NCBI RefSeq assembly: GCF_013408245.1
Contig: NZ_JACBYS010000003.1
Coordinates: 310,001-374,000 of the forward strand
Source of the DNA: Duganella sp. 1224
Lineage (GTDB): Bacteria > Pseudomonadota > Gammaproteobacteria > Burkholderiales > Burkholderiaceae_D
Reading direction: 5' to 3'
DNA length: 64,000 nucleotides
Position 1 is the stretch's first letter. Every line of letters begins with the position of its first letter. The notes beneath the pieces were generated by a model, which worked only from the letters and a program-made list of their open reading frames with translations, ran no database searches and was not told the origin of the DNA. A program made the position numbers and the translations under genes. Of this stretch, positions 18,846 through 27,632 are shown in pieces.

Positions 18846-18873
18846 GGTCAGACCCCGTACGGGGTCTGACCCT
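18844..18873. repeat. second GGGGTCTGACCCC-type palindrome
   Basis: Perfect 15-base arms with no loop (AGGGTCAGACCCCGT and its complement), overlapping the stop codon of the MFS gene and between convergent genes. It shares the 12-base half-site GGGTCAGACCCC with the element at 10221-10249. Confidence 0.75.
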
Positions 18874-18962
18874 TGGGGGGCGATGCGGGTTAAAGGGGTT
18901 AATGCCTCCGGCGACTCGCCGCGTTTCAGGCCGCCGGCTGCGCTCCGCCGCTCCCCCGGCGT

Positions 18963-20579
18963 TTAGTTGCGCGGCACGGCGAAGGCGTCGCCGGCTTTCC
19001 ATTCCGGCAGCTTGGCGCCATTGGCGATCAGGCGGCCGAGGTTGAGCGTGTACTGCGCGGTTTGCACCATGCCCGACAAATCCCAGCTCGGGTCATACTC
19101 ATCGCTGACCTGGTGGTAGCGCTTGCCGTAGGCCTGGGCCTTGGCTTTCGCCGCTTCCGGGTCCTTGATGTAGTCGCGGCCCGATTCGATCGAGAATGCC
19201 GGCACGCCGTTCTTGGCGAAGTTGAAGTGGTCGCTGCGGAAGTAGCCGCCCGCCAGGTCCGGCTTGGCTTCCGCAATCTTCAGGCCCATCGACTTGGCGG
19301 CCGTCTCGGCCAGCTTGCCCAGCTCGGTGCGCTCGCTGCCCTGGGTGCCGATGTCGCGCGTGGCGCCGACAAAGTTCAGACTGTCCAGGTTGAGGTTGGC
19401 GGCCGTCTTTGCCAGCGGCCACAGCGGCGAGGCGGCGTAGGCGGCGCTGCCCAGCAGCCCCTGCTCTTCCGCCGCCACCCACAGGAACATCTGGCTGCGC
19501 TTGGCCGGCACGCGCTTGGCCTCGGCCGCCATCGCCAGCAGCGCCGCCGAGCCGGAGGCGTTGTCGACCGCGCCGTTGAAGATGGTATCGCCGCTGTCGC
19601 CCTGCTTGCCGAGGTGGTCCCAGTGCGCGCTGTAGATGACCACTTCATCCTTCAGCTTGGGATCGGTGCCCGGCACCACGGCCGCCACGTTGAATTGCTC
19701 GACCTTGCGCACGGCCGCCTTCATCTCGCCGTTCAGCTTGGCGGACAACGGCACGGGCTTGAAGTCCTTCTTCTCGGCGGCGGCGCGCAGCGCGTCCAGG
19801 TCCTGTCCGGCGGCGGTGAACAGCGCGCGCGCCGTGTCTTCCGTCATCCAGCCCTGCAGTTGCGTGCCCAGCGTGCCGGCCGCCAGCTGGAAGCGCTCCA
19901 CGCCCGACCAACTGTTCTGGATCACGCTCCAGCCGTACGACGCGGTCGGCGTGGTGTGGATCAGCAGCACGCCGGCCGCGCCCTGGCGCTGCGCCTCTTC
20001 AAACTTGTAGGTCCAGCGGCCGTAGTAGGTCAGGCCCTTGCCATTGAAACGGTTGGGCTGCTCGGCGGTCGGCTGCGGGTCGTTGACCATCATGACCAGG
20101 ACCTTGCCTTTCAGGTCCATGCCCTTGTAATCATTCCACTGCTCGTCCGGCGCGGTGATGCCGTAGCCGACGAACACCAGGTCGGCGTTGAAGCTGTGCG
20201 CGGCGGTGGCGTCGCCCGGCGCGAACACCCAGTCCTTGCCAAACGCGATGTCCAGCGGCTTGCCGCCGGCTTCCAGCTTCAGCGTGCTCTCGGCCGGCTG
20301 CGTCTTGACGCCGGCGATCAGCACCGGCTGGCGGAAGCTGTTGCCATTGCCCGGCTTGAGGCCCAGCGCCATGGCCTGCGTTTCCAGATACGCCACCGTC
20401 AGGTCGCCGCCGCGCTGGCCGGTGCCGCGGCCTTCCAGCAGGTCGCTGGCGAGGAACTGCAGATGCGCGCGCAGCGGCGCTTCCTGCACGACGGCGCTCT
20501 TGCCGGCGTCGGCGGCGTGGACGGGGAATGCCAGCGCCAGGCTCATGGCCAGCGCGGATGCTACAAAGGAGGTCTTCAT
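18963..20579 (-). CDS. M28 family metallopeptidase with PA-like insert
   Basis: A 538-residue secreted zinc aminopeptidase-type protein. A signal peptide (about 1-23, ending PVHAAD) is followed by ALRAHLQFLASDLLEGRGTG, the usual start of this branch. A protease-associated-type region lies around 130-260. The M28 zinc site is complete: IYSAHWDHLG (His), GAVDNASGSA (Asp), VAAEEQGLLGS (Glu-Glu), LNLDSLNF (Asp) and RSDHFNFAKNG (His). Acts in the periplasm or outside the cell on peptides. Stands alone. Confidence 0.9.
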   Translation of the reverse strand: MKTSFVASALAMSLALAFPVHAADAGKSAVVQEAPLRAHLQFLASDLLEGRGTGQRGGDLTVAYLETQAMALGLKPGNGNSFRQPVLIAGVKTQPAESTLKLEAGGKPLDIAFGKDWVFAPGDATAAHSFNADLVFVGYGITAPDEQWNDYKGMDLKGKVLVMMVNDPQPTAEQPNRFNGKGLTYYGRWTYKFEEAQRQGAAGVLLIHTTPTASYGWSVIQNSWSGVERFQLAAGTLGTQLQGWMTEDTARALFTAAGQDLDALRAAAEKKDFKPVPLSAKLNGEMKAAVRKVEQFNVAAVVPGTDPKLKDEVVIYSAHWDHLGKQGDSGDTIFNGAVDNASGSAALLAMAAEAKRVPAKRSQMFLWVAAEEQGLLGSAAYAASPLWPLAKTAANLNLDSLNFVGATRDIGTQGSERTELGKLAETAAKSMGLKIAEAKPDLAGGYFRSDHFNFAKNGVPAFSIESGRDYIKDPEAAKAKAQAYGKRYHQVSDEYDPSWDLSGMVQTAQYTLNLGRLIANGAKLPEWKAGDAFAVPRN

Positions 20580-20693
20580 TGTTGTGATGTCCTGAGTCAG
20601 TGGAGGTGCGTTTTTCCGCGCGCACATTGTATGCGATTTGCCGGCGTCGCCGGCCGCCATCCATGGCGCAGCGCAGCACGGCGGCGGCCGCGT

Positions 20694-20699
20694 TAAAAT
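20694..20699 (+). promoter_or_regulatory. candidate -10 box, nearly leaderless gluQRS transcript
   Basis: TAAAAT ends 6 bases before the gluQRS ATG. With a normal -10 to start-site distance the mRNA would begin at or next to the start codon. No ribosome binding site is visible there. Confidence 0.4.
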
Positions 20700-20705
20700 G
20701 GCGGC

Positions 20706-21617
20706 ATGACTGCACGCACTCCCTACATTGGCCGCTTCGCGCCCTCGCCCACCGGTCCCCTGCATTTCGGCTCGCTGGTCGCCGCCATGGCCAGTTATCT
20801 GGACGCCAAGGCCCACCACGGACTATGGCTGGTGCGCATCGAGGACGTGGACGGCGCGCGCAACGTGGCCGGCGCCGATGAGCATATCCTCGCGTCGCTG
20901 CAGCGCTGCGGCATGCATTGGGATGGCGACGTCACCTGGCAAACCCAACGCTATCCGCTGTACGAGCGGGCGCTGGCACAACTGGGCGATCTGGTCTATC
21001 CCTGCGGCTGCTCGCGCAGGGAAATCGCCGATTCGCAGATCAATCACGTCGGCCATCACACGCAGGCGCTGGTGTATCCCGGCATCTGCCGCGACGGCCT
21101 GGCGCCGGGCAAGGTCGGCCGCGCGCTGCGTGTTAAGGTGCCGCTGGCGCCGCATTGCGTGCTGTCCTTCGACGACCGCTGGGCCGGCCGCTACAGCCAG
21201 GACCTGACCGCCGACGTCGGCGACTTCATCATCCGCCGCGCCGACGGCTACTGGGCCTATCAACTGGCGGTGGTGGTCGATGACGGCGCGCAAGGCATCA
21301 CCGACATCGTGCGCGGCGCCGACCTGCTCGACTCGACGCCGCGCCAGTTGTACTTGCAGCAGGTGCTAGGGCTGCCGCAGCCGAGCTATCTGCACGTGCC
21401 GGTGGTGGTCAACGCGGCCGGCGACAAGATGTCCAAGCAAACCGGCGCGCAAGCGTTCGACACCGGCGCCGATCCGCTGGTCCTGCTGCGCGAGGCCATG
21501 CTGCCGGCCGCGCGCTTCCTCGGTCTGGAGATACAGGCGGAAACGATCGATGCTTTCTGGCGCGCCGCCACGCCTGCCTGGGCGCAACTTCTGCAGACGC
21601 TGCCGCGCCAGGCGTGA
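20706..21617 (+). CDS. gluQRS: glutamyl-Q tRNA(Asp) synthetase
   Basis: A 303-residue paralogue of the GluRS catalytic domain that attaches glutamate to queuosine at position 34 of tRNA-Asp. The HIGH-type motif is in APSPTGPLHFGSL and the KMSKS-type motif in DKMSKQTGA. Zinc ligands appear as YPCGCSRREI and the following YPGIC. It lacks the C-terminal anticodon-binding domain of GluRS, as expected for this length. It is followed 42 bases later by the CYTH-CHAD gene. Confidence 0.94.
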   Translation: MTARTPYIGRFAPSPTGPLHFGSLVAAMASYLDAKAHHGLWLVRIEDVDGARNVAGADEHILASLQRCGMHWDGDVTWQTQRYPLYERALAQLGDLVYPCGCSRREIADSQINHVGHHTQALVYPGICRDGLAPGKVGRALRVKVPLAPHCVLSFDDRWAGRYSQDLTADVGDFIIRRADGYWAYQLAVVVDDGAQGITDIVRGADLLDSTPRQLYLQQVLGLPQPSYLHVPVVVNAAGDKMSKQTGAQAFDTGADPLVLLREAMLPAARFLGLEIQAETIDAFWRAATPAWAQLLQTLPRQA

Positions 21618-21659
21618 AGCCGTGCGCCGCGCGATCGCACTTTTCCCTACACTGATCCA

Positions 21660-23156
21660 ATGGAAGTCGAACTCAAACTGCTGCTGGCGCCGGAACACAA
21701 CGCGCTAGTCCTGCAACATCCGCTGCTTGGCGCGCCGGTGGGCGTGCAGCACCTGGCGGCGCGCTATTTCGATACGCCGGACCTGCATCTGCTGCGCCAC
21801 GGCGCCGGCCTGCGCGTGCGCAAGGTCGACGGCGACTGGGTGCAGACCATGAAGGCCGGCGGCAGCGTCCAGAGCGGCCTGCACAGCCGTAATGAATGGG
21901 AAGGCGTCGTCGACCGTTCGTGGCCGCGTCTCGGCCAGCTGCGCAAGCTGATCGGCGACGACCAACACTGGCTGTCCGTGCTGGACGCGCCGCATCTGAA
22001 GGAGCGGCTGGAGCCGCTGTTTCTGGTCGACGTGCAACGCCATCTGTGGCATGTGGAGGTCGATGGCAACAGTATCGAGGTGGCGCTGGACGTCGGCCAT
22101 ATCGAGCGCGGCAGCCACCGCGTGCCGGTCAACGAACTGGAACTGGAACTGAAGGACGGCGATCCCGCCGGCCTGTACGCGTTTGCGCTGCAACTGCTGG
22201 AGGATGTGCCGCTGCGCATCAGCAATATCAACAAGGCGCAGCGCGGCTACATGCTGGTGCGCGAAACCGGCCACGCGCCGTTCCGCGCGCAGGCGCTGGA
22301 CCTGGCGCCGGATGCCACGCTGGCCGAGGCGCTGCCGGCGGTGCTGGGCAACTGCCTGGAACATATCCAGCGCAACGAGGTGGCCGTGATCGAAGGCCAT
22401 GATCCCGAAACGCTGCACCAGATGCGCGTGGGTGTGCGCCGCCTGCGCTCGGCCTTGAAGCTGTTCGAGTCGGCGGCCCCCTGCCCGCCCGCGCTGCTGG
22501 AGGACATCAACTGGCTGGGCACGGAGCTGGGCGCGGCGCGCGACTGGGATGTGCTGCTGTCGTCCACGCTGCCGCGCGTGGACAACGCACCGGCCGGCGC
22601 CCACGGCCTGCTGGAACTGAACGCGCTGGCGCAACAAACCGCGCAAGCCAAACGCGGCGAGGCGGCGCAAGCCCTGCTGTCGCCGCGCTACACCAAGCTG
22701 ATGCTGACGCTGGGATCATGGATGCTGCAAACCGCGCCGCTGCTGAATGGCTCGGCCGCGCGCTTCTCGCGCCAGACCATGCAGCATCTGCACAAGTCGC
22801 TCCTCAAGCGCGCCGCCCGCATGAGCGAGGACGACGCGGCCAGTGCCCACCGCACGCGCATCGCCGCCAAGCGAGGCCGCTACGCGCTGGAGTTCTTCCA
22901 CGCGCTGTACCGCTCGAAGGGCACGCGCGCCTATCTGAAGGCGCTGGCCGCCACGCAGGAAGAACTGGGACAGCACAACGATGTGGTGGTGGGCGTGCGG
23001 CTGCTGCAGGAGTTGGCGCAACAGGAGCCGCATGCCGCCGGCACCATCCAGTTCGCGCGCGGCTATCTGCTGGCGCAGCAAGCCATGCGGCCGGCGGACC
23101 TGGACGCGATACGCGGCCGCCTGCACGCACTGCGGCTGCCGCACGCCCGGCATTGA
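21660..23156 (+). CDS. CYTH and CHAD domain-containing protein
   Basis: A 498-residue protein. The N-terminal 200 residues are a CYTH triphosphate tunnel domain beginning MEVELKLLL (the ExExK signature) with ARYFDTPDLHLLRHGAGLR. From about 225 it is a CHAD helical domain (HQMRVGVRRLRSALKLF, then HRTRIAAKRGRYALEFF), rich in conserved His, Arg and Lys that bind polyphosphate. Such proteins act on inorganic triphosphate or associate with polyphosphate granules. The stop abuts the stop of the convergent hypothetical gene. Confidence 0.92.
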   Translation: MEVELKLLLAPEHNALVLQHPLLGAPVGVQHLAARYFDTPDLHLLRHGAGLRVRKVDGDWVQTMKAGGSVQSGLHSRNEWEGVVDRSWPRLGQLRKLIGDDQHWLSVLDAPHLKERLEPLFLVDVQRHLWHVEVDGNSIEVALDVGHIERGSHRVPVNELELELKDGDPAGLYAFALQLLEDVPLRISNINKAQRGYMLVRETGHAPFRAQALDLAPDATLAEALPAVLGNCLEHIQRNEVAVIEGHDPETLHQMRVGVRRLRSALKLFESAAPCPPALLEDINWLGTELGAARDWDVLLSSTLPRVDNAPAGAHGLLELNALAQQTAQAKRGEAAQALLSPRYTKLMLTLGSWMLQTAPLLNGSAARFSRQTMQHLHKSLLKRAARMSEDDAASAHRTRIAAKRGRYALEFFHALYRSKGTRAYLKALAATQEELGQHNDVVVGVRLLQELAQQEPHAAGTIQFARGYLLAQQAMRPADLDAIRGRLHALRLPHARH

Positions 23157-23543
23157 TCAGCGGCGCGCCGGCTTGGACGTGACCGTCCAGCTCAACACCG
23201 CCTTGCACTTGGCCTGCTGCACGGCGGCCAGCACGTCGTCCGCCTCGCTGCTGGCCTGGGCGTATTCCTTCTGGCCGGAGATCTTGAAGTGCAGCGTGGG
23301 AATGGCCGAACTGGCAGTCCGGGACAGGGTGGGCGCGAAACCGTGGTCGGCGAGGATCTGGCGGCAGGGGTTCATGCCGGTCAGCTCCTCCCCTTCCAGG
23401 TCGATGGCGAAGATCCAGCTTTCCACGTAGCCGCGCGCGGCACGCTCCGGTTCCGGCAGCATCAGGTTGGACGGCAGGGTGGCGGCGCCGGCGGCGGCAG
23501 CCAGCAAGGTGGCGCTCAAGGCCAGCGCAATTCGACGATACAT
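23157..23543 (-). CDS. exported hypothetical protein
   Basis: A 128-residue protein with a signal peptide (MYRRIALALSATLLAAAAG, cleavage probably after GAA). The mature part has two Cys (in GMNPCRQIL and QQAKCKAVL) that could form a disulfide and a short beta-rich C-terminus. Two in-frame ATGs lie six bases apart; the second (23543) is 6 bases after AGGGA, so I prefer it to 23549. Family not recognised. Confidence 0.65.
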   Translation of the reverse strand: MYRRIALALSATLLAAAAGAATLPSNLMLPEPERAARGYVESWIFAIDLEGEELTGMNPCRQILADHGFAPTLSRTASSAIPTLHFKISGQKEYAQASSEADDVLAAVQQAKCKAVLSWTVTSKPARR

Positions 23544-23579
23544 GGGCATTCCCTAAAAATCCGGTAAAGCGCTATGGTA

Positions 23580-24176
23580 TCAGGCGAGCAGCGGATACAG
23601 CGTGGCCACCAGCGCCAGCGCCATGACGATGTTGAAGATACGCACCGAGCGCGGATCCTGCAGCACCCGCCGCATGGCGACGCCGAACATCGCCCAGCAG
23701 CCCACGCACAGGGTGCCGATCACGCCAAACACGCCCGCCAGCAGCGCGGCATCGCCGACGCCAAAGCCCTGCGGCAGATAGGTGGTCAGCGCGGTAAGCG
23801 ACATCACCCAGGCCTTCGGGTTAATCCACTGGAAGGCGGCGGCGCCCCAGAATCCCATCGGCCGGGACAACGCGGCCTGCTCGGCGCTCATCGGCGCCGC
23901 GTGCGCCAGCTTCCACGCCAGCCAAAGCAGGTAGAGGGCGCCGCCGTATTTGAGCACGATCTGCAGCACCGGTACCTGCTCGAACACCACGTGCAGTCCC
24001 AGCCCCGTGGCAAAAATCATGAACGAGAAGCCGCAGGTAATGCCGAACAGGTGCGGCAGCGAACGCACAAAGCCGTAATTCAGGCCGGAAGCCAGCATCA
24101 TGGTGTTGTTCGGGCCGGGCGTGATGGAGCTGATGGCGGCAAAGGTGCACAGTGGCAGCAGCAGTTCGGGCGACAT
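23580..24176 (-). CDS. LysE family translocator
   Basis: A 198-residue membrane protein with about six hydrophobic segments. The family signature SSITPGPNNTMMLASGLNYG is near the N-terminus, and WINPKAWVM in the middle. These proteins export amino acids or related metabolites (LysE/RhtB type). The ATG at 24176 gives the normal start MSPELLLPL; an in-frame ATG at 24206 is possible. It is followed upstream by a LysR gene in the same direction. Confidence 0.88.
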   Translation of the reverse strand: MSPELLLPLCTFAAISSITPGPNNTMMLASGLNYGFVRSLPHLFGITCGFSFMIFATGLGLHVVFEQVPVLQIVLKYGGALYLLWLAWKLAHAAPMSAEQAALSRPMGFWGAAAFQWINPKAWVMSLTALTTYLPQGFGVGDAALLAGVFGVIGTLCVGCWAMFGVAMRRVLQDPRSVRIFNIVMALALVATLYPLLA

Positions 24177-24276
24177 GATTAATCCGTTCGTGAGGTGTGC
24201 TTGCATTGTACGGCCAAGTGTACTGGTGCAGACCTATACACTTCAGCAAACAGCTGCCACCACTGTATAGGTAGCT

Positions 24277-25233
24277 TTACCGGTACGCGTTGGAGCGCTT
24301 GCGCAATTGCTTGTAGAAGCTCTCCAGCTCCCGGTGCACGAGCTCTTGGCCATTCTCGATGACGAAGTCCTGGAACGAGGCCGCCACCTTGGGAATCGGC
24401 TGATCGGTCAGGTGCATGATCTGCCAGTCCGCCTCCACCGGGTTGCGCGCCATCGGCAGCATGGCCAGCAGGCCGGTTTCAAATTCCAGCCCGCAGGCGT
24501 GCACCGACAAGAATCCCACGCCCAGGCCGGCCGATACCATGCGCTTGATGGCCTCGTTGCTCGACACCTCGGAGCCGAATTCCGCCGCGTGCCCCTCCTC
24601 GCGCAGCAGTTTTTCCACCGCCGTGCGCGTGCCCGAGCCACGCTCGCGCACCAGCAGGTTGGCCGCCAGTACATCGTTGAGCGTGATCTTTTTCTTCTTC
24701 ATCAGCGGGTGCGACGGGCTGGCCACGAACGCCATCGGATGGCGTGCGAAGCGGGCGGCGTTGGTGCGCAGTTCACGCGGCGGCGTGCCCATGATGGCCA
24801 GCTCGATCTCGTGCCGCGCCAGCATGTTGATGATCTCCGTGCGGTTGCCTACCTGGAGCTTGAGCCGCACGTCCGGCCGCTTGAGCGTGAACGGCACCAG
24901 CAGCGGCGGCAGCAGGTGCTCGGCCGTGGTCACCGCGCCGATGCGCAGCGTGCCGGAGGTGACGCCCTGCAGCGCCGCCAGTTCATCGGTGGCCTGCTCC
25001 CACAAGCGGAGGATGCGCTCGGAGAATTCGGCCATCACCTCGCCGGCCGCCGTCAGCTGGATATTGCGGCCCACCTTGCGCGTGAGCGGCATGCCGGCGA
25101 TCTCCTCCAGCGTGCGCAGCTGCAGCGACACGGCCGGCTGCGTCAGGTGCATGGCGTCCGCCGCGCGCGACACGCTCTCGTGGCGGGCGACCAGCACCAG
25201 CGACTGCAATTGCCGAAAACTGGCGTGATACAT
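24277..25233 (-). CDS. LysR family transcriptional regulator, CbbR-like
   Basis: A 318-residue regulator. The N-terminal HTH is plain (VARHESVSRAADAMHLTQPA, then VSLQLRTLEE), followed by the effector domain (SGTLRIGAVTTAEHLLPPLL). The effector domain and lack of extra domains resemble CbbR/CysB-like members. It is divergent from a CbbY-like HAD gene, the same pairing seen in Calvin-cycle loci, but no cbb genes are present here. A dyad at 25276-25301 in the shared region could be its binding site. Confidence 0.88.
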   Translation of the reverse strand: MYHASFRQLQSLVLVARHESVSRAADAMHLTQPAVSLQLRTLEEIAGMPLTRKVGRNIQLTAAGEVMAEFSERILRLWEQATDELAALQGVTSGTLRIGAVTTAEHLLPPLLVPFTLKRPDVRLKLQVGNRTEIINMLARHEIELAIMGTPPRELRTNAARFARHPMAFVASPSHPLMKKKKITLNDVLAANLLVRERGSGTRTAVEKLLREEGHAAEFGSEVSSNEAIKRMVSAGLGVGFLSVHACGLEFETGLLAMLPMARNPVEADWQIMHLTDQPIPKVAASFQDFVIENGQELVHRELESFYKQLRKRSNAYR

Positions 25234-25275
25234 AAGTGATCCTTATTGATTATCCAAAATCTTTAATTTTTCTTT

Positions 25276-25301
25276 TGTGGATTCTACCCCTATATTCCAC
25301 A
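25276..25301. promoter_or_regulatory. candidate LysR binding dyad
   Basis: TGTGGA and TCCACA are separated by 14 bases in the 98-base gap between the divergent LysR and HAD genes. The inner bases are AT-rich, as expected for a LysR site. Confidence 0.35.
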
Positions 25302-25331
25302 CTTGACTGACATCGATTAAGGGAGAGTGAC

Positions 25332-26042
25332 ATGAGCATCGACGTGATCTTCCTGGGCCTGGACGGCGTGCTGTTCGATACCGAGGCCCTGCATCTGGCA
25401 GCCTGCAACGCGGCATTCGCCAACGCCGGCCTGTCGATCCGCTGGACCCTGCCGGCGCTGCGCGCCGCCGCCGCCAACCACGGCTACGCCCGCGCCCTCG
25501 CCGCCGCCGTCGCCACGCCGGCCCTGGCACGCGAAAAACAGCGCGTGGCCGAACTCTTTGAAGACAAGCACCGCCACTTCCATCAGGCCATCCTGATGCG
25601 CCCACCGCAGGCGCAAGCCGCCGCGCTGGCGCTGATCGAGGACGCCACCGCCGCCGGCTGCAAGATCTGCATCCTGACCGACCTGCCGGCGCCCGCCACC
25701 TCGGCGCTGCTGGAGCGCTATTTCGGCGCCGACGTCACCAGCTTGTTCAGCGTGGTCGCCGGCGGCGCCAGCTTCGACGGCCCCGCCGGCACCGGCCCGC
25801 ATGCCCGCGCGCTGCACGCCATGGGCGTACAGGCCCGCGACGCCATCGCCATCGACACCGCCGTGCCGGCCCTGCGCGCCGCCGCCGATGCCGGCTTGTG
25901 GACCGTCTCGGTGGCGCCGTATGGCACGGACGTGGTGCGCCCGCGCCAGTTCATCACCTTCGACGCCCTGCATGACCTGCAGGCCAGCCCATACACGCCG
26001 GACCAGCAGCGGCCCGCGCCGGGACTGCACAAGGCGGCCTGA
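25332..26042 (+). CDS. degenerate HAD-superfamily (CbbY-like) protein
   Basis: A 236-residue protein with the overall layout of CbbY/phosphoglycolate-phosphatase-like HADs: core strand, helical cap (about 20-85), then core. Motif I should be DxD, but reads IFLGLDGVLFDTE, so the nucleophilic Asp is Gly 9 while Asp 11 remains. Motif II Thr is present (CILTDLPAP). The motif III Lys is not found where KP is normal, and motif IV reads IAIDTAVPAL instead of EDS. It is therefore unlikely to be a working phosphatase. The start has a GGGAG site. It is divergent from the LysR gene. Confidence 0.82.
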   Translation: MSIDVIFLGLDGVLFDTEALHLAACNAAFANAGLSIRWTLPALRAAAANHGYARALAAAVATPALAREKQRVAELFEDKHRHFHQAILMRPPQAQAAALALIEDATAAGCKICILTDLPAPATSALLERYFGADVTSLFSVVAGGASFDGPAGTGPHARALHAMGVQARDAIAIDTAVPALRAAADAGLWTVSVAPYGTDVVRPRQFITFDALHDLQASPYTPDQQRPAPGLHKAA

Positions 26043-26084
26043 TCGCCCCCTCTTTCCGGAGGCTACAACGCTGCCAAACCGGCC

Positions 26085-26090
26085 TATAAT
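26085..26090 (+). promoter_or_regulatory. consensus -10 box next to a start codon
   Basis: TATAAT, the exact consensus, ends 6 bases before the ATG at 26097. This implies a leaderless or near-leaderless mRNA for the 511-residue protein. No Shine-Dalgarno sequence is visible between the box and the ATG. Confidence 0.45.
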
Positions 26091-26096
26091 CAGGTT

Positions 26097-27632
26097 ATGA
26101 CAACGATTACCTCCCTCAATCGGACCACCACCACGCCGGCCATGCCCGCCATGCCGGCGGCCGGCGGTGCATCCGCCTCCCCTGCCGGCGGCGTGGCAGC
26201 CTCGCCGGCTACCGTGGTGTCCATCGGCGCGGCCACGCCGGCGCTGTCGGCCAACACCGCGCTGTTGTGGGAGAACCGCACCCGCAGCGGCTCGGCCGCG
26301 CTGATGGCACAGAACATCGCCAACCAGCCACTGGCCGGCCGCCTCAAAGGCCTGGGCGGCGAGCTGCTGAAACAGATCGCCTACGACGGCGCCGACTTCT
26401 CGCAAAGCGTGCAGCTGGCACCGGAAGGCGCACAGGCCAACACCTACGACATGCTGGTGGCGCCATCGCAGGTGTCGCGGCATGGCATGGGCGACAACCA
26501 GTTTGCGCTCGACATCACCACCCGCAGCGGCGTCAAGGTCACGCTGAAGCTGGACGCCGGCGACAACAGCATCGCCGTCGAGGCCAAGGCGGACGGCGAA
26601 CTGACCGAGACCGAGCGCAAGGCGCTGGGCAAGCTGTCGGACGCCTTCCAGAAGGCGATCGACGGCCTGACCGAAGATCCGCCCCACATCGACCTGGCTG
26701 GCCTGACGCAGTTCGACAGCGGCGCACTGGCCTCGGTGGACCTCAAGGGCCAGGTCAAGCTCAACGCCAAGGACACGCAAACGCTGGCCTTCCACGCCGA
26801 CAGCACCCAGCGCACCCTGAGCTTCAACGGTCCGGCCGGCAGCGCCAGCATCGGCGTGGACCTGAGCGAGCCGCGCACCTGGGGCGGCAAGGCGCAGCAG
26901 GCCACGGCGCTGAAGAACTATCTGGATCAGGTGGAGCAGGCCGGCGTGCGCGGGCGCGGCAACCGCGACATGATCGGCATGTTCAAGGACGCCTTCACCG
27001 GCATGAACGCCGACTATGGCACACCGCCGGCCGCCTCGCCGATGAGCATCGCGCTGACCGACCAGGACCACGCCATGACCACCGGCCTGGCCGACTTCAA
27101 CGCCTCGTTCTCGCAGACCGAGGTGCAATCCAATCCCATGCGGCCCTCGGAAAAAGACACCTTCGCCTATGATCTGTCGCAGAAGACCAGCATCAGCGGC
27201 ACGTCGCAACTGGATCGCGGCATCTCGCAACAGCAGCAGGCTCACCTGAAGGCGCGCTATCACGCGCCGGTCAAGGAAGGCGCGCGGCTGGCGCTCGACC
27301 TGACGAAGGAATCGCAGAACTACAAGTACATCACCATCGACGACTCGGCCAGCAGCACCACGGACATCGGCTACGACAAGGGCGTGCTGGCCAAGGCCAC
27401 GCTGGAAACCCAGGCGCACCAGTCGATGCGCGTGCTGCAATACACGCTGGGCAAGCTGCAAAGCGACCACACCACGCCGTCCGGCCGCTCGGTGAAACGC
27501 GACCTGCTGGACACGCTGGAGCCGGAACGCGCCGGCCTGCCCCGCCTGTCCGATGCCGAACGCGCGCAGGTGCTGGCAAAACTGAACCAGCAGATTTTCC
27601 TGCAATCCGATCCTGGCCTGATTCCTGCATGA
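26097..27632 (+). CDS. large hypothetical protein, family not recognised
   Basis: A 511-residue soluble protein without signal peptide or membrane segments. Residues 1-50 are low-complexity Ala/Pro/Thr/Gly. Residues 75-320 look beta-rich (NQFALDITTRSGVKVTLKLD, LNAKDTQTLAFHADSTQRTL) and residues 330-511 are more helical with many Gln and Ser. The N-terminal tail, lack of Cys, and soluble helical C-terminus recall flagellar or DUF5610-type proteins, but I cannot assign it. Its TGA overlaps the DinB ATG, so it begins a coupled set with the DinB and dehydrogenase genes. Confidence 0.7.
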   Translation: MTTITSLNRTTTTPAMPAMPAAGGASASPAGGVAASPATVVSIGAATPALSANTALLWENRTRSGSAALMAQNIANQPLAGRLKGLGGELLKQIAYDGADFSQSVQLAPEGAQANTYDMLVAPSQVSRHGMGDNQFALDITTRSGVKVTLKLDAGDNSIAVEAKADGELTETERKALGKLSDAFQKAIDGLTEDPPHIDLAGLTQFDSGALASVDLKGQVKLNAKDTQTLAFHADSTQRTLSFNGPAGSASIGVDLSEPRTWGGKAQQATALKNYLDQVEQAGVRGRGNRDMIGMFKDAFTGMNADYGTPPAASPMSIALTDQDHAMTTGLADFNASFSQTEVQSNPMRPSEKDTFAYDLSQKTSISGTSQLDRGISQQQQAHLKARYHAPVKEGARLALDLTKESQNYKYITIDDSASSTTDIGYDKGVLAKATLETQAHQSMRVLQYTLGKLQSDHTTPSGRSVKRDLLDTLEPERAGLPRLSDAERAQVLAKLNQQIFLQSDPGLIPA

